Assembly (NCBI GenBank): GCA_035496935.1
Contig: DATJED010000018.1
Span: 209,048-273,047 of the forward strand
Length of the DNA: 64,000 nucleotides
Reading direction: 5' to 3'
From: Pseudopedobacter sp035496935
GTDB lineage: Bacteria > Bacteroidota > Bacteroidia > Sphingobacteriales > Sphingobacteriaceae
The translations under genes and the position numbers were made by a program. The number at the start of each line of letters is the position of its first letter. Position 1 is the first letter of the stretch. The notes beneath the pieces were generated by a model. That model was not told the origin of the DNA. It did no database searches and saw only the letters and a program-made list of their open reading frames with translations. Below are positions 50,213-58,418 of this stretch, one piece after another.

Positions 50213-51193
50213 ATGAAAATTAAAGTAGGAATTGTAGGAGGAGCAGGTTATACCGGTGGCGAACTGTTAAGAATTTTAGTGAACCACCCGAATGTGGATA
50301 TTGCTTTTGTTCATAGCAACAGCAACGCAGGTAATCTGATTTCTGACGTTCATACCGATTTGTTTGGAGATACAGATCTGAAATTCACAAATGAGCTTTC
50401 GCAGAATATTGATGCGCTTTTTCTTTGTGTAGGGCATGGCGATGCCAGAAAGTTTTTAGAAGCAAATAAGTTTGAGAACCGAATTAAAATCATCGATCTA
50501 TCCCAGGATTTTAGATTGAACCAAAAATCGATAATTGATGATCGGAAATTCACATATGGCCTTCCCGAGTTAAACAAAGAAAAAATAAAATCTGCGACTA
50601 ACATTGCAAATCCAGGTTGTTTTGCAACCTGTTTACAATTAGGTTTATTGCCATTGGCTAAAGCTGGCTTGCTAAAATCAGAAGTACATATTTCTGCAAC
50701 AACCGGTTCAACCGGTGCAGGTCAAAAGCCTGGTGCTACATCGCACTTTAGTTGGCGAAACAACAACCTTTCGGTTTACAAAGCTTTTGAACACCAGCAT
50801 TTGAATGAAATTGGCGAAAGCTTGCTACAATTGCAACCAAATTTCAGTAATACCATCAATTTTATTCCTTACCGAGGGGCTTTCCCTCGAGGAATTATGG
50901 CGTCAATTTATATCGACTGCGATTTAAGTTTAGAAGATGCAGAAAAACTTTATCAGGATTTTTATGCAAATGCACCGTTCACCCATGTTAGTAAAGCCAA
51001 TATTGATTTAAAGCAAGTTGTAAACACCAATAAATGCTTAATTCATTTAGAGAAACATGGCAATAAATTATTGATTTTATCCATCACCGATAATTTATTA
51101 AAAGGCGCATCAGGACAAGCGGTGCAGAATATGAATTTGATGTTCGGTTTGGATGAGAAATCGGGACTGAGGTTGAAGGCTTCTTTTTTTTGA
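50213..51193 (+). CDS. argC: N-acetyl(succinyl)-glutamyl-phosphate reductase
   Basis: A 326-residue NADPH-dependent reductase forming the glutamate semialdehyde. It has VGIVGGAGYTGGELLRIL (Rossmann loop, about 4-21), NPGCFATCLQLGLLPLAKAG with the catalytic Cys, TTGSTGAGQKPGATSHFSWR, and EHQHLNEIGESL with the active-site His region. It ends with KGASGQAVQNMNLMFG. Length fits type 1 ArgC. The first inverted-repeat arm of the four-helix-bundle element begins at the first base after its stop codon. Confidence 0.95.
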   Translation: MKIKVGIVGGAGYTGGELLRILVNHPNVDIAFVHSNSNAGNLISDVHTDLFGDTDLKFTNELSQNIDALFLCVGHGDARKFLEANKFENRIKIIDLSQDFRLNQKSIIDDRKFTYGLPELNKEKIKSATNIANPGCFATCLQLGLLPLAKAGLLKSEVHISATTGSTGAGQKPGATSHFSWRNNNLSVYKAFEHQHLNEIGESLLQLQPNFSNTINFIPYRGAFPRGIMASIYIDCDLSLEDAEKLYQDFYANAPFTHVSKANIDLKQVVNTNKCLIHLEKHGNKLLILSITDNLLKGASGQAVQNMNLMFGLDEKSGLRLKASFF

Positions 51194-51673
51194 GTTGAAA
51201 GTGAAAAGTTTAAAGTAAAAAGTATGCAAGACTATAAAGAGCTTCAAGTATGGAAAAAGTCGCATCAGTTTACTTTAGAAATATATAAAATCACTAAATC
51301 GTTTCCGAAAGAAGAAATTTTTGCGTTAGTAAGTCAGTTAAGAAGAGCGTCAAGCTCAATTCCGACAAACATAGCTGAGGGATGCGGGCGATTTACACAA
51401 AAAGATTTTGCATCTTTTTTGCAAATTTCTTTGGGTTCAAGTCAAGAAGCTGAATATTTGATTTTCTTATCCAAAGAACTCAATTATATTAATGAAACTG
51501 AGTTTGTTTTGCTCAATAAATCAATAGGAGAAATTAAAGCTATGCTGATTTCTTTAATCAAGAAAGTAAGACTTTAAACTATTTAACTTTCAAAATTAGA
51601 CTGTTAAAATCAGAAGTCAATTTATACTGATTTCTAAAAAAAGAAGTGAAACTTTAAACCTTTCACTTTCAAC
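51194..51673 (+). mobile_element. IVS-like element: four-helix-bundle gene between inverted-repeat arms
   Basis: The left arm (51194-51216, beginning GTTGAAAGTGAAAAGTTTAA) starts at the base after the argC stop. The right arm (51651-51673, ending CCTTTCACTTTCAAC) is its reverse complement with one mismatch in 23 and ends 17 bases before the argD ATG. Another right-arm-like copy (51571-51593) overlaps the stop codon of the enclosed gene. The enclosed protein belongs to the family encoded by 23S rRNA intervening sequences, which are likewise an ORF inside a self-complementary stem. No target-site duplication was seen. Confidence 0.6.
51224..51577 (+). CDS. Four-helix-bundle protein (23S rRNA IVS-protein family)
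   Basis: A 117-residue protein of the S23/TIGR02436 family. Hallmarks are the start YKELQVWKKSHQFTLEIY, FPKEEIFALVSQLRRASSSIPTNIAEG (about 26-52) and GRFTQKDFASFLQISLGSSQEAEYLI. Four amphipathic helices are expected to form a homopentamer, as in IVS and Avd-type relatives. Such proteins bind nucleic acid or partner proteins, and their biological role is not established. It is flanked by inverted arms within the argC-argD spacer, and a second paralogue lies after argD. Confidence 0.92.
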   Translation: MQDYKELQVWKKSHQFTLEIYKITKSFPKEEIFALVSQLRRASSSIPTNIAEGCGRFTQKDFASFLQISLGSSQEAEYLIFLSKELNYINETEFVLLNKSIGEIKAMLISLIKKVRL

Positions 51674-51690
51674 TTTAAACTTCTAGAAAC

Positions 51691-52818
51691 ATGAAACTAT
51701 TCGACGTATACCCAATCAACAATATCAATATTGTAAAAGGTCAAGGTAGCCTGGTTTGGGATAATAAAGGACAAGAATATTTAGATTTATACGGTGGCCA
51801 TGCGGTGATTTCTATCGGGCACACGCATCCGCATTACGTAAAACGTTTGACCGATCAGTTGAACCAGATTGGTTTTTATTCCAACTCAATTGAAATTCCT
51901 TTACAGGTAGAACTGGCAGAGAAATTGGGTCAGGTTTCTGCTAAAGAAGATTATCAGCTGTTTTTGTGCAATTCGGGAGCCGAAGCTAACGAGAATGCGT
52001 TAAAATTGGCTTCGTTCGCTAACGGAAGAAAGAAAATCATTTCATTCACAAAAGCTTTTCACGGAAGAACTTCTTTAGCGGTTTCGGTTACGGATAATCC
52101 AAAAATTGTTGCTCCAGTTAACCAAAATCCAAATTCAATCATCCTTCCTTTTAATGATGTAAGTGCTTTAAAAGCAGTTTTTGAGGACGAAGGCGAGGAA
52201 ATTTGTGCGGTAATTATCGAGGGAATCCAAGGCGTGGGAGGAATTAGGGTAGCTAGCGAAGAATTTCTACAAACCATTCGTTCTTTATGCGATGAGCATG
52301 GCGCTTATTTCATTGCAGATTCCGTACAGTGCGGTTACGGCAGAAGCGGAAAATTCTACTCGCAGGATTTTGCAGGTGTTGACGCCGATATTTATTCCAT
52401 GGCGAAAGGAATGGGCAACGGTTTTCCTATCGGAGCCATCAGCATCAGTCCGAAACTAAAGCCTTGGCATGGGATGCTGGGGACAACTTTTGGAGGAAAC
52501 CATTTAGCTTGCGCTGCAGCTTTGGCAGTTCTGGAAATTATTGAACAAGATAATTTAATAGCAAATGCCGAAAAAGTTGGTGATTATTTGATTGCTGAAC
52601 TAAAGAAATTTGATAAAATCACCGAAGTAAGAGGCAGAGGTTTAATGATTGGAATTGATTTACCAGATGAACTTGCTCATGTAAAAAAGGAATTGCTTTT
52701 TAAACACCATATATTTACGGGCGCAGCTAGTCCAAATGTAATCAGACTTTTGCCTGCTTTAAATTTAAGTATGGCACATGCTGATAGGTTTTTGGATGCG
52801 TTTAGTAAAGAGGCTTAA
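51691..52818 (+). CDS. argD: Acetyl/succinylornithine aminotransferase
   Basis: A 375-residue PLP-dependent class III aminotransferase that converts the acylated semialdehyde to acylornithine. GQEYLDLYGGHAVISIGHTHPHYV, LCNSGAEANENALKLA, KAFHGRTSLAVS and IIEGIQGVGGI are present. YFIADSVQCGYGRSGK carries Asp contacting the pyridine nitrogen, though the usual DExQ reads DSVQ. SMAKGMGNGFPIGA holds the PLP-binding Lys, and TTFGGNHLACAAAL follows. It is bracketed by two spacers, each carrying a four-helix-bundle gene. Confidence 0.93.
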   Translation: MKLFDVYPINNINIVKGQGSLVWDNKGQEYLDLYGGHAVISIGHTHPHYVKRLTDQLNQIGFYSNSIEIPLQVELAEKLGQVSAKEDYQLFLCNSGAEANENALKLASFANGRKKIISFTKAFHGRTSLAVSVTDNPKIVAPVNQNPNSIILPFNDVSALKAVFEDEGEEICAVIIEGIQGVGGIRVASEEFLQTIRSLCDEHGAYFIADSVQCGYGRSGKFYSQDFAGVDADIYSMAKGMGNGFPIGAISISPKLKPWHGMLGTTFGGNHLACAAALAVLEIIEQDNLIANAEKVGDYLIAELKKFDKITEVRGRGLMIGIDLPDELAHVKKELLFKHHIFTGAASPNVIRLLPALNLSMAHADRFLDAFSKEA

Positions 52819-53310
52819 GGCTTTTGGTGTAAGGTTTAGCGGCTTTTCAAATTAGCAAATGAGAGACTATAAGAAATTAGATGTTTGGAAAAAAGCGCAT
52901 GAACTAAACATGTTCGTAAAGAAAAACATCGCACCAAAGTTTCCGAAAGAAGAAAAGTACGAATTAAGTTCCCAGTTAACCCGAGCTTCTCTGTCCATTC
53001 CTTTGAATATTGTTGAAGGATGTGGTAGATTTACAGATAAAGATTTCGCTCATTTTTTAGATACTTCATTAGGATCTATAAATGAAGTTGATTATTGCTG
53101 TCTTTGCGCTTTGGAACTTTTTTATATTTCAGATGAAGATTATCAAACTGTAAATAAAACATTAAACGAGGTTAGGGCAATGCTGATTTCGTTTTTAAAA
53201 TTTTTAAGAGAAAAGAAATAATATGATTTATGAAAAAACAACTTCATTCACATACTTTATCAATGATACAAGACCTTAAGCCCTCAACCTTATACCCTCA
53301 ACCCTATATA
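52812..53310 (+). mobile_element. Second IVS-like element around a four-helix-bundle gene
   Basis: The left arm GTGTAAGGTTTAGCGGCTT (52827-52845) is matched on the other strand by AAGCCCTCAACCTTATAC (53278-53295) at about 16 of 19 positions. GGCTTAAGG (52812-52820), overlapping the argD stop, also has its complement CCTTAAGCC at 53274-53282. The right side contains a 14-base tandem repeat (CCCTCAACCTTATA then CCCTCAACCCTATA, 53281-53308) ending just before the next ATG. Arm sequences differ from those of the first element although the architecture is the same. Confidence 0.5.
52859..53221 (+). CDS. Four-helix-bundle protein (23S rRNA IVS-protein family), second copy
   Basis: A 120-residue paralogue of the gene at 51224. 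It starts MRDYKKLDVWKKAHELNMFV and has FPKEEKYELSSQLTRASLSIPLNIVEG, GRFTDKDFAHFLDTSLGSINEVDY and a C-terminal Lys-rich helix. By eye it is roughly 40-50 percent identical to the first, so the two are not a recent duplication. It occupies the argD-argF-like spacer. No reverse transcriptase or template repeat is present, so it is not an Avd protein of a diversity-generating element. Confidence 0.92.
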   Translation: MRDYKKLDVWKKAHELNMFVKKNIAPKFPKEEKYELSSQLTRASLSIPLNIVEGCGRFTDKDFAHFLDTSLGSINEVDYCCLCALELFYISDEDYQTVNKTLNEVRAMLISFLKFLREKK

Positions 53311-53312
53311 AA

Positions 53313-54260
53313 ATGAAATTATTCTCTTCCGTTAACGACGTAACCGATATCCAAAAATTAGTTTCCGATGCAATTTCGTTGAAGAAAAAACCTTTTGTAG
53401 ATGAAGCTCTAGGTAAACATAAAACCTTAGGTTTAATTTTTTTAAACCCAAGCTTACGTACGCGTTTAAGTACGCAAAAAGCGGGTATGAACTTGGGAAT
53501 GCAGGTAATTGTGATGAATCTGGACAAAGAAGGTTGGGCTTTGGAAACTCAGGATGGTGTAATTATGAACGGCACAACAGTCGAGCATATTCGCGAGGCT
53601 GCTGGCGTAATGGGACAATATTGCGATATCATTGGTTTTCGTTCTTTCCCAGGTTTAGTTGACCGCGAGGATGATTATGCAGAAACCATCTTCAATAAAT
53701 TTGTAAAATTTAGCGGTGTGCCGGTGGTGAGTTTAGAGTCGGCGACACGCCACCCTTTACAAAGTTTAGCTGATTTAATTACAATCGAAGAACTTAGGAA
53801 AACAGCAAAACCCAAGGTTGTTTTAACCTGGGCACCTCACGTTAAACCATTGCCACAAGCGGTAGCTAATTCTTTTGCCGAGTGGATGAATAAAGCTGAT
53901 TACGAATTTGTGATTACGCACCCAGAAGGGTATGATTTAGCGCCAGAATTTGTCGGCGATGCAACAGTAACAAATAGCCAAGATGAAGCTTTAGCCGGTG
54001 CTGATTTTGTTTATGTGAAAAACTGGTCTTCATACAAGGATTATGGGAAAATTTTAACAGACGGCGAAGGCTGGATGATGACCAACGAAAAGCTAAAGTT
54101 AACCAATAACGCAGGCGTAATGCACTGTTTGCCAGTACGCAGAGGTTTGGAACTGTCTCACGAAATACTGGACGGACCAAATTCTTTAGTTTTAAACCAA
54201 GCAAATAACAGGGTTTGGGCAGCACAGGCGGTATTAAAAAATATATTGAAAGATCTATAA
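53313..54260 (+). CDS. argF': N-acyl-ornithine carbamoyltransferase (acetyl- or succinyl-type)
   Basis: A 315-residue member of the AOTC/SOTC branch, which carbamoylates acylated ornithine rather than free ornithine. LIFLNPSLRTRLSTQKAGMNLGM (carbamoyl-phosphate site) and ESATRHPLQSLADLITIEE align without gaps to the succinylornithine enzyme of Bacteroides fragilis as I remember it. THPEGYDLAPEFVGDA and HCLPVRRG also align. At position 90, which is Pro in the succinyl enzyme and matches Glu92 in the acetyl enzyme, this protein has Val (NGTTVEH). Substrate choice therefore cannot be read off. Its stop overlaps the argB ATG by one base. Confidence 0.9.
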   Translation: MKLFSSVNDVTDIQKLVSDAISLKKKPFVDEALGKHKTLGLIFLNPSLRTRLSTQKAGMNLGMQVIVMNLDKEGWALETQDGVIMNGTTVEHIREAAGVMGQYCDIIGFRSFPGLVDREDDYAETIFNKFVKFSGVPVVSLESATRHPLQSLADLITIEELRKTAKPKVVLTWAPHVKPLPQAVANSFAEWMNKADYEFVITHPEGYDLAPEFVGDATVTNSQDEALAGADFVYVKNWSSYKDYGKILTDGEGWMMTNEKLKLTNNAGVMHCLPVRRGLELSHEILDGPNSLVLNQANNRVWAAQAVLKNILKDL

Positions 54261-55084
54261 TGGAGAAGTTAACCGTCATAAAAATTGGTGGAAACGTTAT
54301 TGATAATTCAGAAAAACTTCATGAATTTTTAAAAGCTTTCGCTGAATTAAAAGGAAAAAAAATCTTGGTTCATGGCGGTGGAAAAATGGCAACAAAGCTT
54401 GCTGCCGAAATGCACATTGAAGCCAAAATGATTGACGGTCGCAGAATCACAGATATTGAAACTTTGCGGATTGTTACAATGGTTTACGCCGGTTTAATCA
54501 GCAAAAACTTAGTGGCGCAACTACAAATGTTTGGCTGCAACGCCTTAGGTTTAAGCGGTGCTGACGGGAATCTGAATAAAGCAAAAAAACGTCCGGTACA
54601 AAAAATAAAGTCTAAAACAGATGATACCTATCAAGAAATAGATTTCGGTTTTGTAGGTGATTTGGATGAAAATTCTGTACAGAAAGAAAATTTGACTAAA
54701 TTGATTGAAGCTGGCTTTATTCCGGTTTTTTCGGCGATTACACATGACGGCGAAAGTCAGCTTTTAAACACCAATGCCGATACAGTTGCTTCTGCATTGG
54801 CAGGTGCAATGGCGAAACAGTATGATACATCTCTGATTTATTGTTTCGAGAAGAAAGGTGTTTTAGTGGATGTTGATGATGAAACATCCGTAATCAGAGA
54901 AATTAACCCTATTAAGTACGAAGATTTAAAAGCAAAAGGCATTGTTGCTGATGGAATGTTGCCTAAATTGCATAACGCATTTGATGCGATAAATAAAGGA
55001 GTATCTGCGGTTTATATTGGTAAAGCAGATGATTTGAATGATTTTGGAACGGGATTAGAATTTGGAACTAAGTTGTTGAGATAA
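54260..55084 (+). CDS. argB: Acetyl(succinyl)glutamate kinase
   Basis: A 274-residue amino-acid kinase that phosphorylates acylglutamate. VIKIGGNVIDNSEKL (about 6-20), ILVHGGGKMATKLAAEM, MIDGRRITDIETLRIV and FIPVFSAITHDGESQLLNTNADTVASALAGAM are the standard signatures. ADGMLPKLHNAFDAI lies near the C-terminus. It starts at the ATG sharing one base with the argF-like stop (TAATG), so it is translationally coupled. As in other Bacteroidota the true substrate may be the succinyl form. Transcription may stop in the 223-bp gap that follows. Confidence 0.93.
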   Translation: MEKLTVIKIGGNVIDNSEKLHEFLKAFAELKGKKILVHGGGKMATKLAAEMHIEAKMIDGRRITDIETLRIVTMVYAGLISKNLVAQLQMFGCNALGLSGADGNLNKAKKRPVQKIKSKTDDTYQEIDFGFVGDLDENSVQKENLTKLIEAGFIPVFSAITHDGESQLLNTNADTVASALAGAMAKQYDTSLIYCFEKKGVLVDVDDETSVIREINPIKYEDLKAKGIVADGMLPKLHNAFDAINKGVSAVYIGKADDLNDFGTGLEFGTKLLR

Positions 55085-55307
55085 CCACGAAGACGCGAAG
55101 TTTTTCACAGAGGGAGAACGGAAGGTTGAGGCCATGTATTGCACTTTGTCAATCAGTGGAGTCGAAGATTAACCACAGAGTACGCAATGGTCACAGAGTC
55201 CGGTTTAAAAAATCCTGCAATATTTTATAGATAACTATCAGGATGTTTAAAACTAATTTGAACGCTTATATGCCAAATAAACTAAAACCAAACCAACTAA
55301 CAAACTA
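55085..55307 (+). repeat. Gap with CACAGAG-type words and a C/A-rich arm before proC
   Basis: Three related words (ATAACCACGAAGACGCGAAG, TTCACAGAGGG, TTAACCACAGAGTACGC) repeat through 55082-55198. AGTGGAGTCGAAG near 55156 recalls the GAAGTCGAAG core. AAACCAAACCAACTAACAAACTA before proC is like the right arm at 30940-30968. No gene seen. Confidence 0.4.
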
Positions 55308-56120
55308 ATGCAAATGAAAAAAATAACCATCATCGGTAGCGGAAATATGGGCTTGTCTTTAGCTAAAGGATTAGTAAAAAGCGGTTTGTATAAAGCCGAA
55401 GCCATCACCTTAACCCGCAGAACCCTTAGCGGTTTAACGGAATATGCAGAACAGGGCTTTAAAACTTCAAACAATAATGCCGAAGCGGTAAAAGATGCTA
55501 ATATTATCGTTCTAGCAGTTTTGCCTCAACAGGTAAACAAAGTTTTAGACGAGATCAAATCGTCAGTTAATCCGAAAACACAGCTATTTACTTCGGTGGT
55601 TTCTGGCGTTACCTGTAAAAATATCAAGGAAAAACTGTACGATGATTTGGAGGTTGTACGCGTAATGCCCAACACCGCCATCGCCATACAGCAATCCATG
55701 ACATGTTTCGCTACCGATAATGCGTCGGCAGAAAGTTTAGCAACGGTAAAAGAGATTTTTGATACTGTGGGGATTTCCATTCAGATTCAGGAAGATTTAA
55801 TGACTTCGGCAACAGCTTTATGCGCTTGCGGAATCGCTTTCTTTTTACGTTCTGTTAGGGCGGCATCGCAGGGTGGGGTCGAAGTAGGTTTCCACGCTCA
55901 CGATGCATTAATGATGGCGGCACAAACCGCCAAAGGTGCTGCGGATCTGTTGTTGCAACTGGCATCGCATCCAGAGCATGAGATTGATAAAGTTACATCG
56001 CCAAAAGGCTGTACCATTGCCGGATTGAATGAAATGGAGCATAACGGTTTCAGCTCGGCCATGATTAAAGGCATTAAAACATCGGCAAAAATCGCTGGTG
56101 AGTTATATACCAAGGAGTAG
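55308..56120 (+). CDS. proC: Pyrroline-5-carboxylate reductase
   Basis: A 270-residue NAD(P)H-dependent enzyme, the last step of proline synthesis. ITIIGSGNMGLSLAKGL (Rossmann loop, about 5-21) and VLAVLPQQV are present. VVRVMPNTAIAIQQSMTCFA, SATALCACGIAFFLRSVRAASQGGVEVG and the C-terminal TSPKGCTIAGLNEMEHNGFSSAMIKG complete the family signature. Its place between argB and the argE-like gene is reported for Bacteroidota arginine clusters and could let glutamate-semialdehyde carbon be shared between proline and ornithine. ATGs at 55308 and 55314 are both possible. Confidence 0.93.
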   Translation: MQMKKITIIGSGNMGLSLAKGLVKSGLYKAEAITLTRRTLSGLTEYAEQGFKTSNNNAEAVKDANIIVLAVLPQQVNKVLDEIKSSVNPKTQLFTSVVSGVTCKNIKEKLYDDLEVVRVMPNTAIAIQQSMTCFATDNASAESLATVKEIFDTVGISIQIQEDLMTSATALCACGIAFFLRSVRAASQGGVEVGFHAHDALMMAAQTAKGAADLLLQLASHPEHEIDKVTSPKGCTIAGLNEMEHNGFSSAMIKGIKTSAKIAGELYTKE

Positions 56121-56166
56121 TTTAGATAAAAGACATAAGAACCAAGACACAAAGAAAAACGTTAGA
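56121..56166 (+). repeat. Purine-rich spacer arm
   Basis: AAAGACATAAGAACCAAGAC lies between proC and the argE-like gene; GAACCAAGACACAAAG is close to GAACCAAGGCACAGG in the spacer at 30872-30969. The upstream reading frame into this DNA (from 56098) is probably not translated. Confidence 0.35.
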
Positions 56167-57231
56167 ATGGCTGATAATTTATTGTTTGAGAATGCAGTTT
56201 CGTTATTGAAAAAGCTAATTTCAACACCATCTTTTAGTAAAGAAGAAGCGGATACTTTCAAAATTTTAACAGATTTTTTTGCCGAGAAAGGAGTTGATTT
56301 TAAAACCAAAGGGTTTAATATTTGGGCTTATAACAAGCATTTCGATGCCGGAAAGCCGACCATTTTATTGAACTCGCACCACGATACTGTAAAACCGAAT
56401 AAAAGTTATACTCGCGATCCTTTTTCACCGGATGTAGAAGATGGTAAGTTATTTGGTTTGGGCAGTAATGATGCCGGTGGATGCCTAGTTTCTTTGATTT
56501 CAACTTTTTTATATTTCTATAATCAAGAGAATTTAAAATATAATATCGCCATTGCTACTACCGCCGAGGAGGAAAACTCGGGTAAAGGCGGTTTAGAATC
56601 AATTATTAAAGAGTTAGGAAAGCTTGATTTTGCAATTATTGGCGAACCGACGTTAATGGATTTAGCCATCGCCGAAAAGGGTTTGCTGGTTTTAGATTGC
56701 CATGCAAGAGGAAAATCTGGTCATGCTGCCCGCAACGAAGGCGAAAATGCGATTTATAAAGCTTTAAAAGATATTGAGTGGTTTCAGAACTATAAATTCA
56801 CTAAAGTTTCCGAAACTTTAGGTCCGGTTAAAATGACAGTAACCATTATCAATGCCGGAACTTTGCATAACGTAGTGCCTGATAATTGCACTTTTACAGT
56901 TGATGTACGCGTTACCGATGCTTACAGCAATGAAGATGTGCTTAAGATTATCCGTCAGTTTGTGAGCTGTGAGGTTGTTCCGCGTTCCATCAGATTAAAA
57001 CCGTCTTCTATCCCAAAAGAACACCCAATTGTACAGGCCGGCATTGCTTTAGGCAAAAAAACTTACGGCTCGCCAACCACTTCAGATCAATCTTTATTGG
57101 ATATCCCATCTTTAAAATGTGGTCCTGGAGATTCCGCTCGCTCGCACACTGCCGATGAATTTGTGTACGTGAAAGAAATTGAGGAAGGAATTGCGGGCTA
57201 CATTGCGATGATAGAAAAAGTAGTGCTGTAA
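56167..57231 (+). CDS. M20 deacylase, acetyl/succinylornithine or acylcitrulline type
   Basis: A 354-residue metallopeptidase-fold amidohydrolase. LLNSHHDTVKPNKSYTRDPF (first metal His with following Asp), GLGSNDAGGCLVSL (bridging Asp), ATTAEEENSGKGGLES (catalytic and metal Glu pair), and IIGEPTLMDLAIAEKG are visible. GKSGHAARNEGENAI marks the dimerisation domain, and PSLKCGPGDSARSHTADEFV supplies the last metal His. As the last gene of the cluster it should remove the acyl group from ornithine or, given the argF-like enzyme, from acylcitrulline. The ATG at 56167 was preferred to upstream starts in spacer DNA. Confidence 0.85.
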   Translation: MADNLLFENAVSLLKKLISTPSFSKEEADTFKILTDFFAEKGVDFKTKGFNIWAYNKHFDAGKPTILLNSHHDTVKPNKSYTRDPFSPDVEDGKLFGLGSNDAGGCLVSLISTFLYFYNQENLKYNIAIATTAEEENSGKGGLESIIKELGKLDFAIIGEPTLMDLAIAEKGLLVLDCHARGKSGHAARNEGENAIYKALKDIEWFQNYKFTKVSETLGPVKMTVTIINAGTLHNVVPDNCTFTVDVRVTDAYSNEDVLKIIRQFVSCEVVPRSIRLKPSSIPKEHPIVQAGIALGKKTYGSPTTSDQSLLDIPSLKCGPGDSARSHTADEFVYVKEIEEGIAGYIAMIEKVVL

Positions 57232-57331
57232 AGATTTTTAGGCGATCCGTCAAAACGGTTGGGGGGGGTGGCCCTGAAACTATTATTAGTAAAATGAAAG
57301 CATCGTTGGGCAATCACCAACAGACTCTTGT

Positions 57332-58273
57332 TTATCTTCTAGCAAGATGTGTTAATTGTTGTAAATCCGCCAGGTAAATACCTTGACTTTTATCAATTAA
57401 TTTTCTGGCTCTTGCTAAATCCTGGAGCGCAACCGCATTATCGCCAACTTTTATTTTTGTTTTAGCCAACAAAAGCGAAGTCTCTATTTCGCCATCAATA
57501 TAATTCTGGTTAACGGCTATGGTATTAGCTTGGATAAAAAACCATTTGGCTTGCGTAAATTGCTTTGCCTTTAAATAAATCTTCCCTAAAAAAAGATAAC
57601 AATCAAATTCACTGTGTTTGCTTGTTGCCTTACTGCTCATTGGCAAAACTTGCTGTATCATCAAGTTTTCCGCCTTTGTTGTCATTCCCTGAGTTAAAGC
57701 TATTTTAGCTTCGGTAAATAACAGATTATATCGTTGGTTATAGTTGTAAAAGCTGTCTAAGCTATCTTTTACCTGCTTAACAAAATACATCGCTTCCGTA
57801 GGTTGGTTATTTAAGTAATTTATATTTATGAGGTTTAAGCAAATTTTAGCTTTTTGGGAGCTATCAGTTGTGTTATTAAAGATGTCGGTTAAGATTTCGA
57901 CCGACTTATAACGGTTACCTCTGTAAAATTCATTTAGACCTAAGATTTCCAAGAAATCTGTATTTGCTTTCCCCAAAGTGTAATTGTCGAAGATCCGCGA
58001 TAAAAAAAAATAATTATTGAGCGAGCTAAAATAGATGTTTTCCGAAAGTTTATCCTGCGAGCTCTTAACTAATATTTTAGCATCAATGGTTTCTAAGCTG
58101 TCACTAATTAAAACCGGATTTTTATCAAAAGAAATTCTTGTCGTTAAATCTTCATTAGATCCAAACAAATCTCCGTTTAAACCAGTCATCAAAACAAAAA
58201 ACGAAATAAGAAAAACGTAGGTTACAGGTTTTATCAACCCAATTTTATATCCCGCCGTTGCACTTTTTAACAT
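57332..58273 (-). CDS. Hypothetical TPR-like protein with an N-terminal membrane segment
   Basis: A 313-residue protein. A hydrophobic segment (about 14-30, VTYVFLISFFVLMTGL) could be a signal or anchor. From about 100 to 300 the sequence is helical in repeating pairs: GLNEFYRGNRYKSVEILTDIF, AKICLNLININYLNNQPTEAMYFV, CYLFLGKIYLKAKQFTQAKWFFIQA and ETSLLLAKTKIKVGDNAVALQDLARA. This is the pattern of tetratricopeptide repeats in histidine-kinase or regulator sensor domains. No output domain follows, so it may be a stand-alone or truncated sensor. It converges on the arginine cluster and is divergent from the hydratase gene. Confidence 0.65.
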   Translation of the reverse strand: MLKSATAGYKIGLIKPVTYVFLISFFVLMTGLNGDLFGSNEDLTTRISFDKNPVLISDSLETIDAKILVKSSQDKLSENIYFSSLNNYFFLSRIFDNYTLGKANTDFLEILGLNEFYRGNRYKSVEILTDIFNNTTDSSQKAKICLNLININYLNNQPTEAMYFVKQVKDSLDSFYNYNQRYNLLFTEAKIALTQGMTTKAENLMIQQVLPMSSKATSKHSEFDCYLFLGKIYLKAKQFTQAKWFFIQANTIAVNQNYIDGEIETSLLLAKTKIKVGDNAVALQDLARARKLIDKSQGIYLADLQQLTHLARR

Positions 58274-58418
58274 TTTATCTGAGTTTAGTTTGTGGTATAT
58301 TAGAGCCTTACAAGCTACAGGTGATGTTACAAAGCTTCCTTTTTAACCTAAAGATACAATCTATTGGTTTAAACTTTGTACAGTTAGCTTTTACTTGATA
58401 TAAATTAAAACTATTGAA

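Noticed and set aside
51224..53221. Four-helix-bundle proteins as Avd partners of a diversity-generating retroelement
   Set aside because: No reverse transcriptase, template repeat or variable repeat is present. The sequences fit the IVS-protein branch.
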